DNA from: Roseiarcus sp963809245
GTDB taxonomy: Bacteria > Pseudomonadota > Alphaproteobacteria > Rhizobiales > Beijerinckiaceae
NCBI GenBank assembly: GCA_963809245.1
Contig: CAWEIU010000006.1
Location: forward strand, 99,565-163,564
DNA length: 64,000 bases
Reading direction: 5' to 3'
The position numbers and the translations under genes are program-made. Every line of letters begins with the position of its first letter. The stretch's first letter is position 1. The notes beneath the pieces are model-generated. The model saw only the letters and a list, made by a program, of their open reading frames with translations, was not told the origin of the DNA and did not search any database. Of the stretch, positions 33,345 to 42,906 are shown one piece after another.

Positions 33345-33833
33345 ATGTCCGAGGTGTCCCCGCGCGTGAGCTATGAGGATTTCATCAAGGCCGCGCCCGC
33401 GGCCTACGCCGCCCTTCGCGCGCTCGGCAAGGCGGTCGACGAGTCCGGCCTGGACAAGGGCGTCACGGAGCTTGTCAAGCTGCGCGCTTCGCAGATCAAC
33501 GGCTGCGCCTTCTGCGTGCAGCTTCACCTCAACGTCGCCCGCAAGATTGGGTTGCCGGAGGCGAAGCTTGATCTCCTGGCGGTCTGGCGCGAGGCCGGCG
33601 TCTATTCGGACCGTGAGATGGCGGCGCTCGCCTGGGCGGAAGCCCTGACTGAGGAGGCCGCGGAAGGCGCGAGCGACGCCGCATACGCCGAGCTGCTGCG
33701 CCACTTCAGCCAGAGCGAGGCGATGTTTCTCACGGTGGCCGTCGGCACGATCAACCAATGGAACCGCATCGCCGGAGCGCTGCGCTTCGCGCCGCCGCTC
33801 GCTGCGACAGCGCGCGAACACCAACGCGGTTGA
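33345..33833 (+). CDS. AhpD-like carboxymuconolactone decarboxylase-family protein
   Basis: The 162-residue product matches the alkylhydroperoxidase/carboxymuconolactone decarboxylase family: GVTELVKLRASQINGCAFCV carries the redox-active CxxC pair followed by LHLNVARKIG, with the downstream histidine. Members act as peroxidase-linked thiol reductases in the cytoplasm. GGGAGAG precedes the ATG. The divergent MarR-type gene and shared repeats imply control by that regulator, an arrangement often seen for oxidant defence. Confidence 0.88.
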   Translation: MSEVSPRVSYEDFIKAAPAAYAALRALGKAVDESGLDKGVTELVKLRASQINGCAFCVQLHLNVARKIGLPEAKLDLLAVWREAGVYSDREMAALAWAEALTEEAAEGASDAAYAELLRHFSQSEAMFLTVAVGTINQWNRIAGALRFAPPLAATAREHQRG

Positions 33834-33846
33834 CCGGCGCGCGCAG

Positions 33847-34680
33847 TTAGCCGGAGAGCGCCTCGCTCGCCTGCCATAAGGCCCGCGCAGCGCCGTCGTC
33901 GCGCGCCGCAGCGGACGGCGTGATCATCTTGCGCTTGACGTAATATCCGCCGCTCGCCTTGGCGACGGCGGGCGAGGAGACGAGATGGATGATCGTGTCG
34001 GCGCCGTCCGCGGGAGAGATCGCAAAGAATTGGGCGAGGGGAAGCAGCACGCCGCTCCAGCCGCCGGCTTCTCTGCCGAAGCGTGAGGCGACGAAGCCCG
34101 GATGCATGCAATTGGCGGTGACGCCTGTTCCGTTCAGACGACGCGCGAGTTCGCGTGTGAACAGGATGTTGCAGAGCTTCGAGCGGCAATAAGCCTTCCA
34201 CCCGTGGTAGCTTTTCGCGGCTTGCAGATCGTCGAAATCGAGCTTGGCCCCCATGTGCGCGCCGGAGGAGGTCGAGACGATGCGCGCCGACGCGGAGGCG
34301 GCCAGCCGCTCGCGCAGCGCCTCGGTCAGCACGAAATAGGCCATGTGGTTGAGCGCGAAGGTCATCTCCAGGCCTTCGGCGGTGACGCGCCGCTGCGAGA
34401 AGAGCGCGCCCGCATTGTTGACGAGCGCGTCGATGCGCGGCTCGCTCTGAGCGATCGCCGCGCCGACGCGTTTCGTTTCCGCCATCAGCGAAAGATCCGC
34501 GTGATGGACGCGGTGGCCGAGTTTCGGCGCCTTGCGTTCGAGCTTGGCGAGCGTCGCCTCCGCGCGCTGCGGATCGCGCGCGATGAAGACGATGCGCGCG
34601 CCCATCGCCGCGAGCTTCAACGCCGCCACCTCGCCGATGCCCGAGGTCGCGCCGGTCATCACCACCGTCTTGCCTTGCAT
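33847..34680 (-). CDS. Short-chain dehydrogenase/reductase
   Basis: From ATG 34680 the product is 277 residues. The cofactor motif is VVMTGATSGIGEVAAL at the N-terminus, the structural NAG is in DALVNNAGALFSQRR, the catalytic serine follows in RIVSTSSGAHMG and the Y...K pair is in AYCRSKLCN. The pattern resembles retinol-dehydrogenase/WW-oxidoreductase-type SDRs with a C-terminal SSPAVAKASGGYYVKRK. Substrate is unknown. Thirty-six more codons are open upstream but are not conserved. Confidence 0.88.
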   Translation of the reverse strand: MQGKTVVMTGATSGIGEVAALKLAAMGARIVFIARDPQRAEATLAKLERKAPKLGHRVHHADLSLMAETKRVGAAIAQSEPRIDALVNNAGALFSQRRVTAEGLEMTFALNHMAYFVLTEALRERLAASASARIVSTSSGAHMGAKLDFDDLQAAKSYHGWKAYCRSKLCNILFTRELARRLNGTGVTANCMHPGFVASRFGREAGGWSGVLLPLAQFFAISPADGADTIIHLVSSPAVAKASGGYYVKRKMITPSAAARDDGAARALWQASEALSG

Positions 34681-34988
34681 AGAGCACCCGCCGATTGCGC
34701 GATCCGCGCATTTCGCGTCGCGGAACGACCGCCACAGTCGCGCAAATTGGGCGGAGTGGCAATCACTTACGTGGTCGGTTCCGGGCAAGGCCGACCTTCA
34801 ATGGTCAAGTTCACTGGCGAAATTTCCGCCATCGTCCAACGTGTCGGCGACATCGGCGCTCCCGGCGACGACAAGGGCAAGCTTGTGTTCCTCGACTAGC
34901 GGCGCATCGATTTTCGCCAGCGCCGGATCCGCGCTATCTTGTCGATCACGCTCGGCCCGTCCGGAGCCATGCCACGAAAGACCCAGAG

Positions 34989-36320
34989 ATGCCGAAAGAC
35001 CAACAAGGCCTAGCGCTCGCCGGTTCTCCCGCTTCGGCGGAAGCCTTCGACCGCGCGGTCGCCGACTATTTTGCGCTCGGCGGCGATCCGGTCGGGATTC
35101 TGAAGCGCGCCCTGGCGGAGGATCCGGCCTTTACGCTCGGCGCGGCGGCGATCGCCGGTCTCTTCATGATCGGCGGCTTTCGCGGCGATCATGCAGAGGT
35201 CTCCGGCGCGCTCGGCGCAGCGGAAGCGGCGATCGGCGGCGCTTCGGCGCGCGAGGGGCTGCATCTGGCCGCCGTCAAGGCGCTGGCGAGCGGCCGCTCG
35301 AGCCAAGCGATCCGGCTGTGGGAGGACATTCTCGTCGACCACCCCACCGACGCGCTCGCGCTGCGCTTCAGCCAGGACGCTTACTTTCTGCTCGGCGAGT
35401 CGTTCGCCATCCGCAATTCCGTCGCGCGGGTTCTGCCCGCCTGGGAGCGCGACAATCCGCTCACGAGCTACGTCCTCGGCCTCTACGCCTTCGGGCTGGA
35501 GGAGGCGGGCGAACTCGTCCGCGCGGAGCAATATGGGCGCGAGGCGCTGGCGCGAAACCCAAGCGACGCCTGGGCGGTGCACGCGCTGGCGCATGTGATG
35601 GAGACCGCCAACCGCCAGGAGGAGGGCATCGCCTTCCTCAAGGCGTCCCACGCCGACTGGGGTTCGGCGCATTTCATGGCCGGCCACAACGGCTGGCATC
35701 TCGCGGTCTACCTGATCGAAGAGGGGCGCTTCGCCGAAGTGCTCGCCGACTACGACCGCTTCACGGCGAAAAAGCTTCCCGATGACGCGACGCTGGATCG
35801 GGTCGACGCGGCTTCGCTGCTTTGGCGCCTCGAACTCGCAGGCGTCGACGTCGGCGAACGCTGGGAGCCGGTTGCCCGCGCGTGGATGGCGCATGTCGAT
35901 GATCACGTGCTCGTCTTCAACGATCTTCATCTCGCAATGGCCGCCGCGCGCTCCAAAAATCCTGATGACGTGAAGCGTCTGCGTCGCTCGCTCGACGACT
36001 ACGCGCGCTTCGGCGAGGGCGACAATCGGCAGGTGACGGTCGAAGTGGGCCGGAGCCTCATCGAGGGCGTGTTGCGCTTCGCCGACGGGGACTATGCGGG
36101 CGCGGTCGAGGCGATCCTGCCGGTGCGCTATCGCGTCTCCCGCATCGGCGGTAGTCACGCGCAGCGCGACATCGTGAACCAGACGCTGATCGTGGCGGCC
36201 GAGCGCGCCGGCCAATGGAAGCTTGCGCGCGCGCTGCTCGCCGAACGCGTCGCGCTCCGCCCGACCGCGCATACGAAGCGAGCGTACGAGCGGGCGAGGG
36301 AGCTTGCAGCCTGGCAGTGA
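34989..36320 (+). CDS. TTC38-like tetratricopeptide repeat protein
   Basis: From ATG 34989, shortly after AAAGACCCAGAG, the product is 443 residues of mainly helical, TPR-like sequence. Diagnostic stretches are DNPLTSYVLGLYAFGLEEAG, WAVHALAHVMETANRQEEGI and FMAGHNGWHLAVYLIEEGRF, which match the TTC38 family conserved from bacteria to vertebrates. Function is unknown; conserved His, Asn and Trp residues in HNGWHLA suggest more than a simple scaffold. It stands alone on the plus strand between an SDR and prfC, which are both on the minus strand. Confidence 0.82.
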   Translation: MPKDQQGLALAGSPASAEAFDRAVADYFALGGDPVGILKRALAEDPAFTLGAAAIAGLFMIGGFRGDHAEVSGALGAAEAAIGGASAREGLHLAAVKALASGRSSQAIRLWEDILVDHPTDALALRFSQDAYFLLGESFAIRNSVARVLPAWERDNPLTSYVLGLYAFGLEEAGELVRAEQYGREALARNPSDAWAVHALAHVMETANRQEEGIAFLKASHADWGSAHFMAGHNGWHLAVYLIEEGRFAEVLADYDRFTAKKLPDDATLDRVDAASLLWRLELAGVDVGERWEPVARAWMAHVDDHVLVFNDLHLAMAAARSKNPDDVKRLRRSLDDYARFGEGDNRQVTVEVGRSLIEGVLRFADGDYAGAVEAILPVRYRVSRIGGSHAQRDIVNQTLIVAAERAGQWKLARALLAERVALRPTAHTKRAYERARELAAWQ

Positions 36321-36356
36321 GGCGACGCGCCTTTTTCCCCTTGCGGGAGAAGGGGC

Positions 36357-37937
36357 TCACGCCGCCCGCTTCTGGTAGTCCTTCACGTCGGCGAAGGCGA
36401 TCTTCGGCCAGCGCTCTTGTTCGTAGCGCAGGTTGAAGGCGCTCGAGGCCATGAAGACGGGCGCGCCGTCGAGATCGGCGGCGATCGAGGAGGGGTAGGC
36501 GGCGACGAATTTCTCGAGCTCGGCGCGATCCTCCGAGCTCACCCAACGGCACACCTCGAAGCGGCTCTGCTCGAACGATACGGGCAGGCCGTATTCGGCG
36601 TTGAGCCGCTCTGTCAGCACGTCGAGCTGCAACGCGCCGACGACGCCGACGATCGCCGCGGCGCCGTCATGCGGCAGGAACACCTGCACGACGCCTTCCT
36701 CCGCCATCTGCTGCAGCGCTTCGCGCAGCTTCTTGGCCTTCATCGCGTCGGCGAGCTTCACGCGGCGCAGGATTTCCGGCGCGAAGCTCGGCACGCCGCG
36801 GAACACGATCTCCTCGCCCTCGCTGAGCGTGTCGCCGATGCGCAGCAGCCCGTGGTTCGGAATGCCGACGACGTCGCCGGCGAAGGCTTCGTCGGCGATC
36901 GAGCGATCCTGCGCGAAGAAGAATTGCGGCGCCGAGAGCGTCACCGATTTGCCGGTGCGCACCAGTTTCGCGCGCATGCCCCGCGTCAGGCGGCCCGAGC
37001 AGATGCGCGTGAAGGCGATGCGGTCGCGATGGTTCGGGTCCATGTTGGCCTGAATCTTGAAGACGAAGCCGGTCATCTTCGGCTCGTCCGCCTTCACGGT
37101 GCGCGTGGACGCTTCTTGAGCGCGCGGCGCCGGGGCGAATTCGGCCATCGCGTCGATCAGGTCGCGCACGCCGAACTCCTTCAGCGCGCTGCCGAACAGC
37201 ACCGGCGTCAGATGGCCCTCGAGGAAGGCCTGCTTGTCGAAGGATCGGCAGCCCTCGACCGCCAGCATCATCTCCTCGGCCGCTGCGGCCCGTTCGTGCT
37301 CGGGCAGAAGCGCCCAGACGGCCGGGTCCTCGGGGCCGGAGACGGGAAGCTCCGGCGCATCCTTGCCAAGCGCCCTGACGGTCTTGCGGCGGATGTCGTA
37401 GGCGCCGGCGAGCGAGCGGCCGCGCCCGACTGTCCAGGAGAGCGGCGCGGTGTCGAGCGCCAGCGTCTTCTCGATCTCGTCGAGCAGGTCGAACGGATCG
37501 CGCGTCTCGCGGTCCATCTTGTTGATGAAGGTGACGATCGGGATGTCGCGCAGGCGGCACACTTCGAACAGCTTGCGCGTGCGCGCCTCGATGCCCTTGG
37601 CGGCGTCGATCACCATGACCGCCGAATTGACCGCGGTCAGTGTGCGGTAGGTGTCCTCGGAGAAGTCCTCGTGGCCGGGCGTGTCGAGCAGGTTGAAGAC
37701 GCAGTCGCCGTATTCGAAGGTCATCACCGAGGTGACGACCGAAATGCCGCGCTCGCGCTCGATGCCCATCCAGTCGGAGCGGGTCTGGCGTCGGTTGGCC
37801 TTGGCGCGCACTTCGCCCGCGAGCTGAATGGCGCCGCCGAACAGCAGGATCTTCTCGGTCAGGGTCGTTTTGCCGGCGTCCGGGTGCGAAATGATCGCAA
37901 AGGTGCGCCGGCGCGCGACGGGGTTGGGTTCTGTCAT
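36357..37937 (-). CDS. prfC: Peptide chain release factor 3
   Basis: RF3 is the GTPase that recycles RF1/RF2 from the ribosome after termination. The 526-residue product has the P-loop in ISHPDAGKTTLTEKILLFGG, SDWMGIERERGISV in switch I, LLDTPGHEDFSEDTYRTLTA in switch II and FINKMDRETRDPF as the NKxD motif. Domain 2 and 3 sequences follow to the end, including GVVGALQLDVLTERLNAEY. Length is that of E. coli RF3 (529). A short CCCCTT-GAAGGGG hairpin lies just beyond the stop at 36332-36356. Confidence 0.96.
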   Translation of the reverse strand: MTEPNPVARRRTFAIISHPDAGKTTLTEKILLFGGAIQLAGEVRAKANRRQTRSDWMGIERERGISVVTSVMTFEYGDCVFNLLDTPGHEDFSEDTYRTLTAVNSAVMVIDAAKGIEARTRKLFEVCRLRDIPIVTFINKMDRETRDPFDLLDEIEKTLALDTAPLSWTVGRGRSLAGAYDIRRKTVRALGKDAPELPVSGPEDPAVWALLPEHERAAAAEEMMLAVEGCRSFDKQAFLEGHLTPVLFGSALKEFGVRDLIDAMAEFAPAPRAQEASTRTVKADEPKMTGFVFKIQANMDPNHRDRIAFTRICSGRLTRGMRAKLVRTGKSVTLSAPQFFFAQDRSIADEAFAGDVVGIPNHGLLRIGDTLSEGEEIVFRGVPSFAPEILRRVKLADAMKAKKLREALQQMAEEGVVQVFLPHDGAAAIVGVVGALQLDVLTERLNAEYGLPVSFEQSRFEVCRWVSSEDRAELEKFVAAYPSSIAADLDGAPVFMASSAFNLRYEQERWPKIAFADVKDYQKRAA

Positions 37938-38187
37938 GGGGCCCGCGATATGGGGAAATCAGGGCCTCCCTTAGCGCGCGGCGGCGGCGAGGGGAAGAGC
38001 CGAGGCGTCGCGCCGCACGGCGGAGCGGCAAGCGCACGCCGTCGTGCCGACAGCTTTTGTTCGAGGCGTGTCGTCGCAGCGTCGAAATTCCGAAATTCCG
38101 CCAATATCATGTGTTAAAAACGAATAGAAGCAGAAACAGACTGAGGGGGAACAGCAACGTCCACAGCAACGTCCAAGGAGAAAGTCG

Positions 38188-39288
38188 ATGAAAGGCATGT
38201 TGACTAGGCGTGACGCCCTTCGGCTGGGCGTCGTGGGCATGGCGGGATTCGGCGTCGCGAGCCCGTTCGCAAGCAGCGCGCGAGCGGCCGGCGAAAGCAA
38301 GAAATTCAAGATCGCTCTGTCGAATTCCTATATCGGCAACAAGTGGCGCATCGAGATGGAGAACGTCTTCAAGGCGGCGCTCGAGATGGAGCCCTTCAAG
38401 TCGCAAGTCGAAGGCTCGTGGTTCAACTCGGGCAATGACGTCTCCAAACAATCGCAGCAAATATCGAATTTGATCGCCCAGCGTGTCGACGCGATCGTCG
38501 TCAACGCCGCGTCGCCGACCGGGCTCAACGGCATCCTCACACAGGCCAGCGGCCGCGGCATTCTCGTCGTTTCCTTCGACAATACCGTCACCGCGCCGAC
38601 CGCGCTGAAGGTCGACACCGACCAGGTCGCCTTTGGCCGACAGCTCGCTGACTGGCTCGCCAAGAAGCTGAACGGCAAAGGCAACGTCATCATGGTGACG
38701 GGTGTCGCCGGCACGTCGGTCGACGAGGACCGCAACAAGGGGGCCGACGAGATCTGGGCGAAAAACCCTGATATCAAGGTTGTCAACCGCTACACCGGGA
38801 TGTGGGACTCGGCGACCGCCGAGAGAAACACCGCCTCGATCCTGCCGTCCCTGCCGCAAATCGACGGGATCTGGTGCCAGGGTGGCACCGATGGCGTCCT
38901 CAAAGCGTTCATTGCCGCCAAACGCGCCTTGCCGCCCACCGCTGGCGAAGCGGAAAACGGCTTCCGCAAGTTCATGACCGGCTACATGGGTCACAAGGTC
39001 GACGGCATCTCGATTGGCCAGCCGCCGTTCCTCTCCGTCATCTCGCTGGAGCTGGCGCGAAGGATCCTCGCGAAGGACTATCCGAGGAAGGACGTGACCA
39101 TCCCGTTCCCGTTCGTCACCAACGACACGGTCAAGGAGGGCGTCACGGTGTTTCCGAACCTCCCGGACAGCTTCTTCGCCGACTTCACCGATAGCGGGCC
39201 CGCCGCCACGGTGAAACTGTGCGTGGAAGCGGCGACCGACGGCAAGGCCTGCCCAGGCGACCTCAACGTCAACCTGCCCGAGGCGTAA
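38188..39288 (+). CDS. Ribose-type ABC transporter substrate-binding protein (second importer)
   Basis: The 366-residue product starts with MKGMLTRRDALRLGVVGMAG, a twin-arginine-like signal followed by a hydrophobic core and cleavage near ARA-AGESK. The mature chain is a type I periplasmic-binding protein: KIALSNSYIGNKWRIEMENV, SNLIAQRVDAIVVNAASPT and GILVVSFDNTVTAP. It is the first gene of a run of eleven co-directional genes reaching to 53435. TFGG-type sugar importers usually carry pentoses or polyols. Ligand is unknown, but the neighbouring enzymes suggest an alcohol-containing compound. Confidence 0.88.
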   Translation: MKGMLTRRDALRLGVVGMAGFGVASPFASSARAAGESKKFKIALSNSYIGNKWRIEMENVFKAALEMEPFKSQVEGSWFNSGNDVSKQSQQISNLIAQRVDAIVVNAASPTGLNGILTQASGRGILVVSFDNTVTAPTALKVDTDQVAFGRQLADWLAKKLNGKGNVIMVTGVAGTSVDEDRNKGADEIWAKNPDIKVVNRYTGMWDSATAERNTASILPSLPQIDGIWCQGGTDGVLKAFIAAKRALPPTAGEAENGFRKFMTGYMGHKVDGISIGQPPFLSVISLELARRILAKDYPRKDVTIPFPFVTNDTVKEGVTVFPNLPDSFFADFTDSGPAATVKLCVEAATDGKACPGDLNVNLPEA

Positions 39289-39293
39289 GTCCG

Positions 39294-40814
39294 GTGGCCG
39301 ACGAGTCGCACGAGCCTGTCGCGCCGGCCATTGAAGGTCTCAAGCTTTCCAAGGCGTTTGGCGGGGTCGACGCGCTGCAGCGCGCGTCGTTCTCCGCCAA
39401 TGCGGGCGAGGTCCATGCGCTTGTCGGCGAAAACGGCGCCGGCAAGAGCACGCTGATCAAAATCCTCGGCGGACGGCTGCGGCCCGATTCCGGGGAGGTC
39501 CACGTTCGGGGCCGGCCGGTCGAGACGATCGGCTCCGACAGGGCCCACGCGCTCGGCGTATGGACGGTCTTCCAGGAGCTCACGTTGTTGCCGTGGATGA
39601 CTGTGGCCGAAAATCTGCTCATACGCCGCGAGCCGCGCGGCGCGCTTGGCCTCATCAGCCGCCGCCGCATGGCGGATGAGGCCGATGCGATCCTCGCGGG
39701 CCTGGAGGTGACCAATATCGATCCGCGCGCGCTCATCGAGGATTTGTCGCTCGCCAAGCGCCAGATCGTCGAAATCGTCAGAGCGATCGTGAACGAACCC
39801 GCGACGCTGCTGCTCGACGAGCCGACCTCGTCGCTCGGCGAAAGCGAGGTCGACTGGCTCTTCACTCTCGTGCGCGATCTTCGCGACCAGGGTCGCTGCA
39901 TCATCTTTACCTCGCATCGCTGGAACGAGATCACCGACATCGCCGACCGCATCACCATCTTCCGCAACGGCCGGGAACTCGGCACGTTCACGCAGATCGA
40001 CGAGACGAGGGCGGTGAGCCTGATGGCGGGTCGTGACGTCGACGCGCACTATCCCACGCCGCCAGCGCTACGCGACGCTCGCCCGACGCTGCAAGTCAGG
40101 GGATTGCGCGCGCCCGGCGTCGCCGAGGTTTCGCTGACCCTGCATGCGCACGAGATTCTCGGAGTCGGCGGGCTCGCGGGCCAGGGCCACCGCGAATTGT
40201 TCTTTTCCCTGTTCGGCGCGGGCCCCGTCACTGGCGGCGAGATTTTGGTGGAGGGACGACGGCGGCGCATTCGCAGTCCGCGCGAGGCGGCGGCCTTGAG
40301 CATTGCGTTGGTTCCCGAGGATCGCAAGACCGAAGGGCTGCTGTTGCCGATGTCGGTCGGCGTGAACCTCACGCTCGCCATACTTTCCAAGCTGTCGGCC
40401 TTCGGCCTCGTTCGCGGCGGACGCGAGCGCCAGCTCGCCCGCCAGATGATCGAGACGCTCAATATCCGGACGCCGGACCTCGGAATCGCGGTCGGCAATC
40501 TCAGCGGCGGCAACCAGCAAAAGACGCTGCTCGCGCGATGGCTGCTCGCCAACTCGCGGATCCTGCTGCTCTACGACGTCACCCGCGGCGTCGACGTCGC
40601 CACCAAATACGAGATCTACGATCTGATGATGCGCCTGGCGGCGGAAGGCCGCTCGCTGCTCTTCTATTCCAGCGACGCGGAGGAGCTCGCGCACCTCTGC
40701 CACCGCGTCCTGGTGATGCGCGAGGGCCGCATCGCCGCCGAGCTTGCGGCGCCCGGAATTACCGCGGAGGACATTGTGTCGGCAGCGGTCAGAGAGGCGT
40801 CCCATGTCAACTGA
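39294..40814 (+). CDS. Double-domain sugar ABC transporter ATP-binding protein (RbsA-like)
   Basis: From GTG 39294, 5 bases after the previous stop, the product is 506 residues with two nucleotide-binding domains. Domain 1 has GENGAGKSTLIKILGG, the altered signature EDLSLAKRQIVEI and LLLDEPTSSL. Domain 2 has a degenerate Walker A (GVGGLAGQGHRELFFSL), a proper signature NLSGGNQQKTLLARWL and LLLYDVTRGVDVATKYEIY. This asymmetry is the norm for RbsA-type subunits. It is in the cytoplasm and pairs with the two permeases that follow. Confidence 0.92.
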   Translation: MADESHEPVAPAIEGLKLSKAFGGVDALQRASFSANAGEVHALVGENGAGKSTLIKILGGRLRPDSGEVHVRGRPVETIGSDRAHALGVWTVFQELTLLPWMTVAENLLIRREPRGALGLISRRRMADEADAILAGLEVTNIDPRALIEDLSLAKRQIVEIVRAIVNEPATLLLDEPTSSLGESEVDWLFTLVRDLRDQGRCIIFTSHRWNEITDIADRITIFRNGRELGTFTQIDETRAVSLMAGRDVDAHYPTPPALRDARPTLQVRGLRAPGVAEVSLTLHAHEILGVGGLAGQGHRELFFSLFGAGPVTGGEILVEGRRRRIRSPREAAALSIALVPEDRKTEGLLLPMSVGVNLTLAILSKLSAFGLVRGGRERQLARQMIETLNIRTPDLGIAVGNLSGGNQQKTLLARWLLANSRILLLYDVTRGVDVATKYEIYDLMMRLAAEGRSLLFYSSDAEELAHLCHRVLVMREGRIAAELAAPGITAEDIVSAAVREASHVN

Positions 40815-41799
40815 CGCGACCATCGCGCGCCGCCCATCCGGCCAGGCCCGCTATTTTTTCGCGCAGAATGTCGGTCTGGTGCTTGCGCTGTCGATGCTCG
40901 CGCTCGCGATCAGCCTCTATTGCGCGGTCTACTGGTTGCAGCAGGGGGCGCTTCCCGGCAATTTCGAAATCACCTCGACGCTCAACAACACGATGCCGCT
41001 GGTGCTGACCGGCATGGGACAGGCGTTCGTCGTGGTGACCAAGGGCCTCGATCTCTCGGTGGGCGGCGTCATCGATCTCGCCAATGCGCTCGCGGCGGTT
41101 CACATTCGAGACAATCTCGTGAGCATGCTGGGCTGGAGCGCGCTCATCCTGCTGATCGGGGCGGCGCTCGGCTTGGTGAACGGCCTGCTCGTCGGCGTCG
41201 GCCGGCTGCAACCGATCCTCGTCACCCTGGCGACCCTTTCCATCTATCAGGGCTTGGCGATCCGGGTGCTCCCGCAACCCGGCGGCTCGATCCCGCCGGC
41301 TTACACCGCCGCACTCGTCGATACCGATCGGCCCAGTGCGCTCGTCTTCGTGGCGTTGGCCGCCTTCGCCTGGTACGCCTTCCGCCGAAGCTCGATCGGC
41401 GTTGCGATATTCGCGCTCGGAAATGACGAACAGGCGGCCCGCGCCAACGGCGTGGACACCGTCCGCGCGCGGATCGTCGCCTATGCGCTGAGCGGCTTCA
41501 TGTCGGCCCTTGCCGGCCTCTTCCTCGCGGCGACCGCCACCGCGGGGGACGCCACAACCGGCAACGGCTACACGCTGAGCTCGATCGTCGCCGTGGTCCT
41601 CGGCGGCATGAACCTTTTTGGCGGACGGGGCAGCGGCGTCGGGGTGATCGCGGGCGCGTTCGTGACCACGCTGATCGTCAACATTCTCTTCTTCTCCAAC
41701 ATCGATCCGCTCTATCAGTCGTTCTACGAGGGGCTATTCCTTGTCGCGGCAATGGTCCTCGGCTCGCTGATCGGCCGCATCCTCGGGCGACGGCGATGA
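40804..41799 (+). CDS. Ribose-type ABC transporter permease 1
   Basis: From ATG 40804, overlapping the ATPase stop by 11 bases, the product has 331 residues. Hydrophobic segments begin at about residue 24. VVTKGLDLSVGGVIDLANAL and VLGGMNLFGGRGSGVGVIAG are the RbsC-family motifs. It overlaps the next permease by 4 bases, so translation is probably coupled. Two different permeases in a ribose-type system suggest a heterodimeric channel. Confidence 0.9.
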   Translation: MSTDATIARRPSGQARYFFAQNVGLVLALSMLALAISLYCAVYWLQQGALPGNFEITSTLNNTMPLVLTGMGQAFVVVTKGLDLSVGGVIDLANALAAVHIRDNLVSMLGWSALILLIGAALGLVNGLLVGVGRLQPILVTLATLSIYQGLAIRVLPQPGGSIPPAYTAALVDTDRPSALVFVALAAFAWYAFRRSSIGVAIFALGNDEQAARANGVDTVRARIVAYALSGFMSALAGLFLAATATAGDATTGNGYTLSSIVAVVLGGMNLFGGRGSGVGVIAGAFVTTLIVNILFFSNIDPLYQSFYEGLFLVAAMVLGSLIGRILGRRR

Positions 41800-42788
41800 C
41801 GAAGCGCGCCGCCAGTTCCGCGAGCCGCCTTGGGCGGCTGGGCTTGACGAAAGACCGTCGCCGGATCGTCTATGCCTATCTCGCGGCGATCCTGTTGTTC
41901 GTCGTCGGCGAGATCGTCCTTCCCGGCTTTGCCAGCCTCAACAGCGTCGCCGCGATCCTGTCGGTCGCCTCGTTCGTCGGCCTCGTCGCGGCCGGGCAGA
42001 CCTTCGTCGTGCTCATCGGCGGCATCGATCTCTCCGTGCCGTGGGTGCTGAACGGCGCCGCGATCCTGCTGGTCACGACGTCGCTCGGCGAGGACAGCCG
42101 AGCGGCCTATGCGCTGGCGATCACCCTCGGCATGGGCGCGGCGGTTGGATTGGTCAATGGGGTGGTGATCGCGTTCCTGCGCGTTCCCGCCGTCGTCATG
42201 ACGCTGGCGATGGACGGCGTCATGCAGGGGCTGACGCTCGGCCTGAGCGGCGGCATGACCTGCGGGGCGTGCGCCTCCTATGCGCCGCCGGTCGTGCAGG
42301 AGGCGGTGCACGGCAGTGTGTTCGGCGTCCCCGCTGTTCTTGTTCTGTGGCTCGCCGTCATCGTCCTCGTGTCGATCGTCCTGAGCTTCACCGCCTTCGG
42401 CCGCAGGGCCTATGCGGTCGGCAACAATCCGGTCGCGACCTATCTGGCGGGCGTCAACGTTCGGGTCGTCACGGTGCTGCTCTACATGCTCAGCGGCGTG
42501 TTTGCGGCGCTGGCGGGCGTTCTTCTCGTCGGCTTCGGCGGCCAGGCGTCGCTTGGCATGGGCGATCCCTATCTGTTTCAGTCGATCGCCGCGGTCGTCA
42601 TCGGCGGCGTCTATATGCTGGGCGGGCGTGGCCACTATCTCGGCGCGGCGGCGGGCGCAGTCACACTTGTCGCGTTGGTGAGCGTGCTGCTGGCGATGAA
42701 CATGCCGGATTACGGCCGCAACATCATTTACGGCATCGTCATCCTTCTCCTCCTCCTCCTCTACGGGCGCGAGGAGAAGCAGGAATAA
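41796..42788 (+). CDS. Ribose-type ABC transporter permease 2
   Basis: The 330-residue product has the same family layout as permease 1: VVLIGGIDLSVPWVLNGAAI near residue 70 and VVIGGVYMLGGRGHYLGAAA near 270. A short basic N-terminus (MTKRAASSASRLGRLGLTKD) should be cytoplasmic. It is the last transporter gene; a 118-base gap separates it from the alcohol dehydrogenase. Confidence 0.9.
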   Translation: MTKRAASSASRLGRLGLTKDRRRIVYAYLAAILLFVVGEIVLPGFASLNSVAAILSVASFVGLVAAGQTFVVLIGGIDLSVPWVLNGAAILLVTTSLGEDSRAAYALAITLGMGAAVGLVNGVVIAFLRVPAVVMTLAMDGVMQGLTLGLSGGMTCGACASYAPPVVQEAVHGSVFGVPAVLVLWLAVIVLVSIVLSFTAFGRRAYAVGNNPVATYLAGVNVRVVTVLLYMLSGVFAALAGVLLVGFGGQASLGMGDPYLFQSIAAVVIGGVYMLGGRGHYLGAAAGAVTLVALVSVLLAMNMPDYGRNIIYGIVILLLLLLYGREEKQE

Positions 42789-42906
42789 ACGGGGCACCGG
42801 GGCCGCGGCATGCCCTGAAGTGATCGGCGCATCTTCAAAATCAGGTTTCGCCGGACGCGCCCGCGGACGATGGTGCGGGCGGATTCGCAACCCGGGACCC
42901 CGCACA

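Noticed and set aside
34801..34899. Possible 32-codon gene (MVKFTGEISAIVQRVGDIGA...)
   Set aside because: No ribosome-binding site or family match is visible; it lies in the gap upstream of the TTC38-like gene and may be chance.
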